Assembly (NCBI GenBank): GCA_958446555.1
Contig: CAUCWU010000082.1
Coordinates: 1 to 8,521, forward strand
DNA: 8,521 nt
Origin: an uncultured Lachnospiraceae bacterium
Lineage (GTDB): Bacteria > Bacillota > Clostridia > Lachnospirales > Lachnospiraceae
Direction: 5' to 3'
This document shows positions 1 to 7,138 of the stretch, piece after piece; the stretch's first letter is position 1; each line of letters starts with the position of its first letter. Under the pieces are notes generated by a model, which saw only the letters and a list, made by a program, of their open reading frames with translations, was not told where the DNA came from and did no database searches. A program made the translations under genes and the position numbers.

Positions 1-1212
1 TTCATCTTTTATTTCCTCAATCATCATAGAATCTAATGGCAAATCTATTCCAATTATTTCTTTCAGCTTTTTTTCAAATACCTCCATATTTGGAATTTTA
101 TAGTCTTTCATAAACTCGCTATTATTTTCTAAGAAAACACCCTTCTCCACATAGTATTCCGGCATTTTTTCTATGTACAATACTAACGCCTGCTGCAGCA
201 TATTATTTTCTACGCACCAAGAAATCAACTGCAAATACGATAAATTTCCCTCATCTCCCATTCCGAACTTTTTACGAATCAGTTTTACCATGTCCGTGAA
301 TACACACTCAAACAAATCATCTGTTGAGTCACTCGTATACGTTTTCAATTCTGTATTTAACTGTGGAAGTATTTCATCAATCCTCTTGATATTACAAAGG
401 CTCATTTCATGTGAAAATTCTACTATTGTATCCAATAACTTTGTTATCATTGGATTGTCGTTTTCCTGATAGCATAGTTTTAAAAGGTCTGCATTTCCAG
501 TTCGCGTAAACTGATCCACACCATTTAAAAGTTGAAACATTCTATAAACATTGTTGACTTGGCATATCTCACCCGCAGGCTGCGTTTCTTTTTGAACAGA
601 TTGAATTCCCTTATTAACAGATTGGCTTTCTTTGCTAACAGGATTACCTACTTTAACAGCAGCTTGAACCTTTTTCCTCAAAAGCATTTTTGAATATACC
701 ACTTCCTTGCATGGCATTCCATGATATTCTAAATATCGTATAATCATTATCATTAAAAACGTCGTATCTCGAAAGCCACCTGTGCAATCCATATAGACAC
801 TCATTTTTTCATCATTCTGAAATATATGCTCTGAAATCTTATAATAAACTTCAGCAGCCAGTTTCCCTGTATCATTTTGTTTTTCATCATATTCAATATC
901 AACAAATTCGATTTTCTTTCCTTTGTAAAAGCTTAATCTTTCATCTTCTGCTATCCACCTTTCCACTCTTCTCTGAAAACTACCCCACGTTTTTTTTCTT
1001 ACTGTATTTGACACTAAGGTAATAATCTTTTCTACCGGTTCACCATTTTCTGCCGCCTTCCAGAGCAAATATTGAATACCCGCATCAGTTGACTCGTGGC
1101 CTAGAAAGGTTTCTTCGTTCATTTTATATGATATCGCATTCTCCGCATTCTTATCCTTTTCGTCTTTCTTATCCTCGCTTAAGAAGAACACGATTGCACT
1201 CTTTGCATTCAT
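1..1212 (-). CDS. CARF-domain CRISPR ancillary protein, TM1812/Csx1/Csm6-like (3' end outside window)
   Basis: An open frame starts with ATG at 1212 and stays open for 404 codons to the left edge, so the C-terminus is missing. AGGAGGAA at 1221-1228, 8 nt upstream, fixes the start. Residues 5-11 (AIVFFLS-like) form a first beta strand. Residues 138-149 (VYMDCTGGFRDT region, with D142, T144, G145, G146, R148 and D149) match the ligand-binding motif of CARF domains in the TM1812, Csx1 and Csm6 families. Proteins of this group sense cyclic oligoadenylate made by Cas10 and switch on a C-terminal nuclease, commonly HEPN. No HEPN R-x4-6-H motif can be assigned because the end is cut off. After the CARF domain comes a polar heptad-repeat linker (187-214) and then a helical region with a Cys- and Gln-rich stretch near 328-345. 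It has its own promoter and is separated from the effector operon by a terminator. CARF assignment is confident; the effector type is open. Confidence 0.85.
   Translation of the reverse strand, partial: MNAKSAIVFFLSEDKKDEKDKNAENAISYKMNEETFLGHESTDAGIQYLLWKAAENGEPVEKIITLVSNTVRKKTWGSFQRRVERWIAEDERLSFYKGKKIEFVDIEYDEKQNDTGKLAAEVYYKISEHIFQNDEKMSVYMDCTGGFRDTTFLMIMIIRYLEYHGMPCKEVVYSKMLLRKKVQAAVKVGNPVSKESQSVNKGIQSVQKETQPAGEICQVNNVYRMFQLLNGVDQFTRTGNADLLKLCYQENDNPMITKLLDTIVEFSHEMSLCNIKRIDEILPQLNTELKTYTSDSTDDLFECVFTDMVKLIRKKFGMGDEGNLSYLQLISWCVENNMLQQALVLYIEKMPEYYVEKGVFLENNSEFMKDYKIPNMEVFEKKLKEIIGIDLPLDSMMIEEIKDE
571..654 (-). repeat. Four imperfect 21-bp tandem repeats encoding a Lys-led heptad
   Basis: Inside the CARF gene four consecutive 21-bp units encode KVGNPVS, KESQSVN, KGIQSVQ and KETQPAG (residues 187-214). 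Each unit begins with Lys, and the middle two share CAA TCT GTT. On the plus strand the motif aacag(a/g) recurs at 595, 616 and 637, exactly 21 bases apart. The repeats sit just after the CARF domain and probably form a flexible polar linker to the downstream part. In-frame periodicity means copy number could change without a frameshift. Confidence 0.7.
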
Positions 1213-1242
1213 TTTCCTATTTCCTCCTACATGACTTACATT

Positions 1243-1258
1243 TGCTATAACTATAGCA
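1243..1258. promoter_or_regulatory. 16-bp palindrome over the -10 of the CARF gene (candidate operator)
   Basis: TGCTATA-AC-TATAGCA has perfect 7-bp arms around a 2-base centre. It covers the -10 element (1250-1255) and the probable transcription start. That placement suits a repressor site, though part of the symmetry follows from the AT-rich -10 sequence itself. No regulator gene is visible in the window. Confidence 0.4.
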
Positions 1259-1278
1259 TGATATCTGTGATTTTTCAA
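1250..1278 (-). promoter_or_regulatory. Sigma-70/SigA-type promoter of the CARF gene
   Basis: Read on the minus strand, TTGAAA (1278-1273) and TATAGT (1255-1250) are separated by exactly 17 bases, close to the consensus TTGACA-17-TATAAT. Transcription would start near 1243, giving a leader of about 30 nt before ATG at 1212 that contains the AGGAGGAA ribosome site. The -35 lies directly after the U-tract of the upstream terminator, so the CARF gene looks independently transcribed rather than last in the effector operon. Confidence 0.7.
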
Positions 1279-1279
1279 C

Positions 1280-1310
1280 AAAAAAGAGAACTGATTGCTC
1301 AGTTCTCTTT
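1280..1310 (-). terminator. Intrinsic terminator of the type III effector operon
   Basis: On the minus strand a 12-bp perfect stem (AAAGAGAACTGA paired with TCAGTTCTCTTT, 1310-1299 and 1294-1283) closes on a GCAA tetraloop of the stable GNRA class. It is followed by a run of six T on the non-template strand (1285-1280, partly inside the stem). It begins 23 nt after the stop codon of the last effector gene. The stem is also symmetric with flanking A/T, so weak activity in the other direction is possible, but no plus-strand gene approaches it. Confidence 0.85.
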
Positions 1311-1333
1311 CGCTCATTTGCTAATTTTCTTCA

Positions 1334-3163
1334 TTATTTTTTCTTTTTAATGACCTCATTGATACTCGGAAGCGGCACAGTTCTTGTTTGATATTCGCTA
1401 CCATCAACACTCATATATCGAATATCCTCTTCATCCGGTATCTTGGTGGAATCCTTCATGTCAAAGAATGCTCGAATATGTGGTTCATCATCAATATTCT
1501 CTGCTTCACACCACTCAGATGCTTGTTTTTTGTATGTGTCTATTGCCTCCTGTACGTTAATTGTTTCAAATGGTGTCAGCTCCAACATAGATTGTAAATC
1601 ATAGGCTTTCTGATAATTGATTTTCTTTGCACTCTTTATCTGAACAGAAACACAGCCATATCCATAGGATTTTGCCTTACCAAGATTCATCCAAGAATCC
1701 TTTTCTAATCGAATTGCCCATAAAAGTAATCCAAGCTCGTCTTTCTTTAGATTTTTAAAACGCACTTTTCCTATGAAATGGACATTCTTTGGCAATGGAC
1801 GTAACGTAGATAAAACCTTCTCATTTTTCTCTATCGTGCCTGTTTCCAAAGTGCCACCATCTGCAACAAGCTTTTTATGAAGCCAATACTGTTTTACTCC
1901 TCTAAGTTCAAAATTCTCAGAATTATAATTTGTCGTTTTCCCAGTCTGAATCAAATAATCCATATAGCTACTCGGTTTTGGATCTGACAGTACTACTGTT
2001 CTTTCTCTCTGCTCGCACTGGTCCTTCTCACAAATAACTGCATCTGAAAAAGAGATTCTGGACTTATAGCTTTTTTCATCATCGCTATAGCCGAACATTG
2101 ACTTCGCATAGTCAATCACTTTATTCTTCTGCTTTTTTGGCAATCCATCTTTGATTCTATATTTATATTGAATTCTTAATTTCGGTGTGAATCCAATATA
2201 AATGTGTCCATCATGTTCCAGGTAAAACACAGGCTTCAGTTTTTCATCCTTCGGAAGATTAAAAAAGTCTTTTTCTTCTCCTAACGTGTTTTCCTTCTTT
2301 TGATAGTCAGCTTTAAAAATGGCCAGATCTTCATCTGAAATTGGCTTAGATGATTTCGTATCCACCTGTGGAAGAATATAGATCGCTTTCTTTTCTTCTA
2401 CATAGCCGCTACTAATTACATAGCCTTTTTTTGAATATTTTGCATTTGGAGCACCAACCTTTGTTATCTTTTTCTCATTATTTATTTCATAGGATACCTC
2501 TTCAAAATACGGTTTATAATTATCATTAGGCTCCCCTATATAATGTTTTCTTCGTTTGCCTCCTTCTTCTTTTTCAGATTCTTCAAAATCAAACTCTAGG
2601 TTGTTTTGTGTTTTCCATCCGTCTGGTTCTTTGAAGAAAGGATATGAAAAAACTCCATTGTTATCGCGTTTATCATAATAATCTTTTTGAATATCCTCTC
2701 GCTCGCTCAGCGTATAATAATCTCCTTTTGCATTGGTAGAATAGATAGAGTAGCCAGAACCTTCTTTTTTGATATATCCAGCTTTCACCCCTTTAGTAGC
2801 TGTCTTATATATTGATTTTACATTTCCTTCTATATCTGTCACATCACGGTACATCAATGCATAATCATCAATATCATCGTCAAAGCTAGAATATCCCAGA
2901 ATCTGGACATTATTTCGAATCAATCCTCGAATCGAACTGCCCGGTATACTATAATTGCCGTTTGCATCTCGATGAAAAAATTCTTCTCCATTGTCTGTAA
3001 AGATTGGTGTCTGAGCAGTCATCTCATATTCAATCTCTCCTGAAATAAGCTCCTGATCCATACTGTTATGTGCTGGCGGTCTGTCTGCATAAACCTGTCT
3101 TACATCTGCAAACGGAATAAAATTATATGGTGCTCCTACATACTTTGTATCATATTTACCCAT
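1334..3163 (-). CDS. Large Cas7-like RAMP with central insertion (TIGR03986 / Cas7-insert type)
   Basis: 609 residues, starting at ATG 3163 with GAGGA at 3171-3175 and ending in TAA. The N-terminus has the APYNFIP segment (11-17) that I associate with TIGR03986 RAMP proteins of III-D loci. A RAMP loop PGSSIRG follows at 74-80. The other half of the fold is recognisable only far downstream: SRISFSDA (368-375), a Pro/Ser segment with Tyr (396-404), an RGVKQYWLHK segment (421-430) and the Gly-rich LGKAKSYGYG (494-503). Between about 110 and 345 lies a long charged insertion rich in Lys, Glu, Asp and Tyr that is not RAMP-like by eye. Acidic candidates D57 and D66 precede the PGSS loop. As a Cas7 subunit it would bind crRNA in the effector backbone, and in III-Dv complexes the Cas7-insert protein sits at one end of the complex. 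It is the last gene of the operon, 10 nt after csx19. A Lys-rich tail (KKKK) ends the protein. Confidence 0.85.
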   Translation of the reverse strand: MGKYDTKYVGAPYNFIPFADVRQVYADRPPAHNSMDQELISGEIEYEMTAQTPIFTDNGEEFFHRDANGNYSIPGSSIRGLIRNNVQILGYSSFDDDIDDYALMYRDVTDIEGNVKSIYKTATKGVKAGYIKKEGSGYSIYSTNAKGDYYTLSEREDIQKDYYDKRDNNGVFSYPFFKEPDGWKTQNNLEFDFEESEKEEGGKRRKHYIGEPNDNYKPYFEEVSYEINNEKKITKVGAPNAKYSKKGYVISSGYVEEKKAIYILPQVDTKSSKPISDEDLAIFKADYQKKENTLGEEKDFFNLPKDEKLKPVFYLEHDGHIYIGFTPKLRIQYKYRIKDGLPKKQKNKVIDYAKSMFGYSDDEKSYKSRISFSDAVICEKDQCEQRERTVVLSDPKPSSYMDYLIQTGKTTNYNSENFELRGVKQYWLHKKLVADGGTLETGTIEKNEKVLSTLRPLPKNVHFIGKVRFKNLKKDELGLLLWAIRLEKDSWMNLGKAKSYGYGCVSVQIKSAKKINYQKAYDLQSMLELTPFETINVQEAIDTYKKQASEWCEAENIDDEPHIRAFFDMKDSTKIPDEEDIRYMSVDGSEYQTRTVPLPSINEVIKKKK

Positions 3164-3173
3164 ATTGTTTTCC

Positions 3174-3548
3174 TCACTTGATTCCCTGAAGTCTTGTTAA
3201 AACAACATTTGCCTGCCCATCTTCGTCATAGCCAATATATTCTTTTACAAAGACAGAACTTCCTATGGCTCGAAACTTTCCTGCAAGCTCGTATTCTTTT
3301 ACCAACTCATCATTGCCATCTTCATCCGAAACGGCAACCGCCTGCTTTTTTCCATCTACATCAAAGAAATGTAGTTCCTTATCTTCCGAAAAGAAACGAG
3401 CTTCCATGCATTCCTCCCAATTGATTTCACCTAGTAACTCTGTTTTATTTAGAATTACCTCACTGATCATATATAGCAATGCATATTGATACTCTGGAAT
3501 CTTCTCACAAGCTTTCGAAAATTCTAGTTTTTCAAGTTTGTATGACAT
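3174..3548 (-). CDS. csx19: Csx19-like small subunit of type III-D (TIGR03984-like)
   Basis: 124 residues, start ATG at 3548, with AGGAGG at 3555-3560 six nt upstream and inside the end of the preceding gene; the stop of that gene is 1 nt away. It is acidic, with no signal peptide or membrane segment. Residues 49-60 (an ARFFSEDKELHF stretch) followed by FDVDGKKQ, and a C-terminal RAIGSSVFVKEYIGYDEDG...TRLQGI pattern, resemble Csx19. This small protein is found only with III-D effectors, where it packs against Cas7 subunits in the III-Dv complex. It is shorter than the family members I recall. The call rests on motif resemblance plus its place between the double Cas7 and the Cas7-insert genes; another unnamed small III-D subunit is the alternative. 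Confidence 0.65.
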   Translation of the reverse strand: MSYKLEKLEFSKACEKIPEYQYALLYMISEVILNKTELLGEINWEECMEARFFSEDKELHFFDVDGKKQAVAVSDEDGNDELVKEYELAGKFRAIGSSVFVKEYIGYDEDGQANVVLTRLQGIK

Positions 3549-3549
3549 A

Positions 3550-4974
3550 TCATACCTCCTGTAATGCTTTGAAGCATCTCGAAATTATTTGTTTTTCATC
3601 TTGGATGCAATTCTTGCTAAAGTCAATAACAGTGCAATTTTCTTGATCTCCATTCTCTGTGACTGTTACCTTTTCCACTTGAATGACACCCTTTCCAACA
3701 CTGTAACCACTTCCTACTGTAAATGCACCAATTGCCAAATCACGAAGCGTCAAAAGTAACAATCCGCAAGACTGTTCTGCATTATTCGCCTCCCAATTTC
3801 GGATGACAATATGCAGCTTCAACTTTCCCGCAACATTTTTCTCTGAAAACAGGCCGCCATTGATTACACCACCAGTAAACTTATCAATGTGAATTCGATG
3901 AGACAAAAGCCTTGTGTCATTCTCTTCTTTATTGCCTACTACCGTGTCAAAGAAATAAAGATTGCCTCTCTTTGCACAATTGACTGTATTTTGCTTGACA
4001 CCCTTTTTGCTTCCAAAGGCGTTCTCAATTACGGTATCTAGTGTATTTACTTTATCTTCTGTATCATTCTTCCAGCCATATTGTTTTGCCAGATAAGAAG
4101 CAACTTTTTCCGCCTGTGAGCGAATTGCACCTTTCAATGAACTTCCTGGAATAATATATTCCTTTTGCCCATTTCTGATATTTTCGCTATTTGCTGCATC
4201 CTCACCAGCGTCCTCTACGGCAATACTTTTTACAAGTAGCTCATTCTCTGTACAAGCGTCCACAATAATATCATATGCATCCTGCTTGCCAGAATACACA
4301 CCCATCTGACTGGTTAGCTCCTCATATTGATTTGATTCTAAATTATCCTCTTCAAACCAGAGTTTACGATCTTCATCATTTTCTTTACCGCTTAAGTAAA
4401 ATACTTTTCGTAGCAACTTTGTTATCTTAAAATATCCACAGCCATTGCTCTTTTGGCCTCCAAGCTGGATGACTCCCGCATTGATTGCCTGAAAAACACT
4501 TTCAATTTTTTCTTGTCCCTGATCATTATATAAATAGATAGAAAACGAGAATTCAGCTCCTGCACCGATATAAGCCATATTAAATTTCTGGCCTGACTCT
4601 TGCGCAGTTTTTGAGACAACACCAAGCTCAGGATCAATGCTCACTCGTGGACGCAATTCCAACTTTACTTCCTTTATATCTGAAAAAATGCCATCTGTAA
4701 AGCGAACTCTGCCAGCATATTCGTAGGAATTTGTCTCTTCCTCAAAGATTCGCTTTCCAAAAATGGAATCTGTCCATTTTCCACCATAAACCTCATCACA
4801 GTAGCTTCTAAAAACACCCGAAATACTGGAAGCCTGAATAAATGGATTTCCATCAGTTGGATGAACTAAAACCTCTTCGTTATCCCCTGATACGCTTCCT
4901 ACACGCAGGGGTTGCGTACATTCAGCTGTAACAACATATTTTATGACTTTATCATAGAAATTGGTATTTGCCAT
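3550..4974 (-). CDS. Double-Cas7 RAMP protein (Cas7-2x type, Csm3-like)
   Basis: 474 residues holding two Cas7/Csm3-like RAMP domains in one chain. Domain 1 spans about 8-190: a loop NPFIQASSISG (43-53) replaces the usual PGSSLKG, and a Gly-rich element GGQKSNGCG lies at 172-180. Domain 2 spans about 232-440: a canonical PGSSLKGAIRS at 276-286, HRIHIDKFTGG around 359-369, and GSGYSVGKG at 421-429. Cas7 subunits bind crRNA and cut target RNA at 6-nt steps using an Asp before the PGSS loop; candidates are D31 or D41 in domain 1 and D255 or D259 in domain 2. A short charged linker (about 191-230) joins the domains. The ATG overlaps the stop of the upstream gene as TAATG, so translation is coupled. 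In III-Dv systems a protein of this design carries two of the backbone positions. Confidence 0.87.
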   Translation of the reverse strand: MANTNFYDKVIKYVVTAECTQPLRVGSVSGDNEEVLVHPTDGNPFIQASSISGVFRSYCDEVYGGKWTDSIFGKRIFEEETNSYEYAGRVRFTDGIFSDIKEVKLELRPRVSIDPELGVVSKTAQESGQKFNMAYIGAGAEFSFSIYLYNDQGQEKIESVFQAINAGVIQLGGQKSNGCGYFKITKLLRKVFYLSGKENDEDRKLWFEEDNLESNQYEELTSQMGVYSGKQDAYDIIVDACTENELLVKSIAVEDAGEDAANSENIRNGQKEYIIPGSSLKGAIRSQAEKVASYLAKQYGWKNDTEDKVNTLDTVIENAFGSKKGVKQNTVNCAKRGNLYFFDTVVGNKEENDTRLLSHRIHIDKFTGGVINGGLFSEKNVAGKLKLHIVIRNWEANNAEQSCGLLLLTLRDLAIGAFTVGSGYSVGKGVIQVEKVTVTENGDQENCTVIDFSKNCIQDEKQIISRCFKALQEV

Positions 4975-6557
4975 TATTTTTCCCCCTTATTGTTAAGACG
5001 AATCAAGTCAAGAATCAACTTTAATTTCATTCGCTTCTCTTGATCCTCAGGTAAAAGTTCAGATGTTGAAATACCCATAATGTATCCTTCGTTTTTTCCT
5101 TTAAAACCTGCAATGTCTTCAATTTTCTTGTTCTCGTTCAAAATCTCATTTTCAATGAGGTTACCGACGTTTTGTAAACTGTTATGTTGTTTTTGGATTC
5201 GATTATTTTCTTCTCGCTTATTTGACTCCGACAAATGTTTTCTTAATGATGAAATTGCCTGTTCCGGATTATACTGATAAGCAGTAATAACAGAATCCAA
5301 CATTCCCAACTGACTTGCACTTGTTCTGATATCATCGGAAAGCTCTTCTTTTTTCTTTAAAACAAATTTCTGTAAGCCTTGCTGAAGCATCGCCTTATAG
5401 TAGGATCTTGCAGCGATACAGATTACCTTTTTATCTTCAGAGTTCATAACAGGAAGTGACTCTTCTTCTACAGTATTGGCAAAGTATTCTTCTGATTGTT
5501 TTAAATTGATCTTTTCATATCCATCCTTTAAGAAAAGAACCCTTCCAAAACCTTCATTTCTTCGAATTCCGATTCCTGCATCAGACAGTTCTCGTATCGT
5601 CTCAACTGTCAATGTTCCTTCATATTTTAAATGGAAAACACTTCCCTGCTCATACGCAACTGTTGATGGAATTTTTACACCCCAGGTTCGATTATATCCA
5701 CGAACCGTAGTAATTGACGTTGAGCAGTACGCTATCTGAAGATTTTTTACATGCAGCTTTTTTTCTAATGCAGCCAATGTATCTTCATTAAATCCACAAA
5801 GTTCCCCCTGTTGATTCCGTAACGTCATATTAGACAATAATAACAGATAACACTCACCTACTTGATCCGTATCTGCAACAAAGCTTTGATATGGCAACTC
5901 GTCTGTAATCTCACAGTCAATTATTTCGCACTTTCCAAAGCCAGAAGATCTTGCATTTCCAAGAATAATCTCGTCATGAAGAACAGACTTGATACGTTCT
6001 ATCAGTGCTTCTTTTTCTTCTGAATCATCTTTCTCCGTTTTATAATCCACTGCTATATATCCTGTAAACAGATATCCCGGTTCTATATATTCATTTCGGA
6101 AAACGTTTTGCTTTTCTCCCTCTTCTAGGTTAATTTTAATTTTCAAATCGGATCCTGTTTCTACATTATAATAATGGATGCGATTCTGATCAAAATAGCA
6201 ATAACGACCCAATGCAGCTCGCTTTTTTCCATTCAAGTCTGCTTGTTTTACCACTATATTTACTAATTTATCATTCTCTTTCATCACCTTTTTTTCATAA
6301 AAACCTTTCGGTGACGGAATCAACTCCTGATTCTCCATACTAATATAGGCATTCAGATACCTCACATAATTTGAAAACAGATCCTTTTTTATTTTTTCAA
6401 AATCGTTTTCCCTTACTAATTGATTCACTATATATCCGCGAATTGTCGTTCCCGGAATATATCGAAGTGTAATCATCTGACCACTTTGACTGCTATTATC
6501 ATCTGCAATTCGCAGTGGCTCTTTATTTTTGAACACAAACTTAATATATTTCGTCAT
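4974..6557 (-). CDS. csx10: Csx10/Cas5-type RAMP with helical C-terminal extension
   Basis: 527 residues from ATG at 6557. The frame extends to an ATG at 6629, but that start lies inside the upstream gene, has no good ribosome site and adds a non-RAMP leader. ATG 6557 has GGGGAG about 5 nt upstream and begins TKYIKFVFK, a typical first RAMP strand. Motifs: RYIPGTTIRG (32-41), NARSSGFGK (201-209) and GIGIRRNEGFGRV (328-340), the last a hallmark of Csx10 (TIGR02674). Csx10 is the Cas5-type subunit of III-D that caps the crRNA 5' handle next to Cas10. Residues about 372-527 are outside the RAMP fold: charged, Gly-poor, helix-forming, with coiled-coil-like stretches near 372-410 and 431-485. A fused Cas11-like small subunit is the leading guess, because no free Cas11 gene is present and III-Dv has a Cas7-Cas5-Cas11 fusion. 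The RAMP assignment is firm; the Cas11 one is not. Confidence 0.85.
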   Translation of the reverse strand: MTKYIKFVFKNKEPLRIADDNSSQSGQMITLRYIPGTTIRGYIVNQLVRENDFEKIKKDLFSNYVRYLNAYISMENQELIPSPKGFYEKKVMKENDKLVNIVVKQADLNGKKRAALGRYCYFDQNRIHYYNVETGSDLKIKINLEEGEKQNVFRNEYIEPGYLFTGYIAVDYKTEKDDSEEKEALIERIKSVLHDEIILGNARSSGFGKCEIIDCEITDELPYQSFVADTDQVGECYLLLLSNMTLRNQQGELCGFNEDTLAALEKKLHVKNLQIAYCSTSITTVRGYNRTWGVKIPSTVAYEQGSVFHLKYEGTLTVETIRELSDAGIGIRRNEGFGRVLFLKDGYEKINLKQSEEYFANTVEEESLPVMNSEDKKVICIAARSYYKAMLQQGLQKFVLKKKEELSDDIRTSASQLGMLDSVITAYQYNPEQAISSLRKHLSESNKREENNRIQKQHNSLQNVGNLIENEILNENKKIEDIAGFKGKNEGYIMGISTSELLPEDQEKRMKLKLILDLIRLNNKGEK

Positions 6558-6571
6558 TCTGTCTCCCCCTG

Positions 6572-7138
6572 CTACTCTACAGTGATTTGTACTTTGCCAA
6601 ATCCTCTGTTTCTCATCGTACCAATCCACTTGACCAGCTTCAACGCATTTTCCACAAGCGCTTGATTCTCTTCATCACATTTTACTTCGCTGTAAAAATA
6701 AATTCCTTTATTTACACAACGCGCCATTCGAAGACTTCCGTCACTTGCCATTCCCTCTTCAATGCTGGTAAATGTTCTTAAGTTTGTAAAAGAATCCTGC
6801 ACTGCTTGCGGATTTTTACCACCTATTTCACTAAGCACATATGCCTTTACGGTATCTGACAGACAAAAATCTGAAAAAACAAGCTTTCCATTGTCTACCA
6901 ATGTATCATCTCCACTCTTTCCCAAAAGCTGGGCTACCTTTGTCTGTGCCTGTGATTCATCATCGCCTGTCCACATCAAATAGTGAAACAGTTCCTCACG
7001 AAAAACGCCCTTGAATGTGCCACCTTTATAATATGGGAAACCATAATCATCACATAAAACAGAGATGTCTTCTCCACCAGGAATGCTTGAACCATTACCA
7101 AAAATTGCATCCGATTTTAATTCCATTTTTATCTTCAT
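6572..7138 (-). CDS. Single-domain Cas7/Csm3-like RAMP protein
   Basis: 188 residues, shorter than usual Csm3 (about 210-220). The start ATG overlaps the cas10 stop as ATGA, with AGGGAG about 8 nt upstream. The N-terminus follows the III-D Cas7 pattern SDAIFGNGSSIPGGED (9-24), then DDYGFPYYKGGTFKGVFRE (30-48), in which YKGGTFKG takes the place of PGSSLKG. D24 aligns by eye with the target-RNA-cutting Asp of Csm3 (D33 in the well-studied streptococcal protein). The Gly-rich RNRGFGKV near the C-terminus (about 176-183) is the second RAMP hallmark. It would occupy a crRNA backbone position beside Cas10 and Csx10. In the III-Dv complex the corresponding Cas7 is fused to Cas5 and Cas11; here it is a separate gene 14 nt before csx10. 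Confidence 0.88.
   Translation of the reverse strand: MKIKMELKSDAIFGNGSSIPGGEDISVLCDDYGFPYYKGGTFKGVFREELFHYLMWTGDDESQAQTKVAQLLGKSGDDTLVDNGKLVFSDFCLSDTVKAYVLSEIGGKNPQAVQDSFTNLRTFTSIEEGMASDGSLRMARCVNKGIYFYSEVKCDEENQALVENALKLVKWIGTMRNRGFGKVQITVE

Noticed and set aside
173..469. Plus-strand open frame of 98 codons
   Set aside because: It lies antisense to the CARF gene, has no ribosome site or family resemblance, and the minus frame is the one with CARF motifs.
571..660. Short CRISPR array
   Set aside because: The 21-bp units are contiguous with no spacers, are imperfect and keep the reading frame of a protein, so they are a coding minisatellite.
3194..3489. Two overlapping plus-strand open frames opposite csx19
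   Set aside because: Low-complexity, Ser/Pro/His-rich translations in the shadow of a gene with a perfect ribosome site on the other strand.
6558..6629. Longer start for the Csx10 gene at 6629 adding 24 residues
   Set aside because: It overlaps the upstream Cas7 gene by 58 bases, lacks a good ribosome site and adds a non-RAMP leader; ATG 6557 has GGGGAG at proper spacing.
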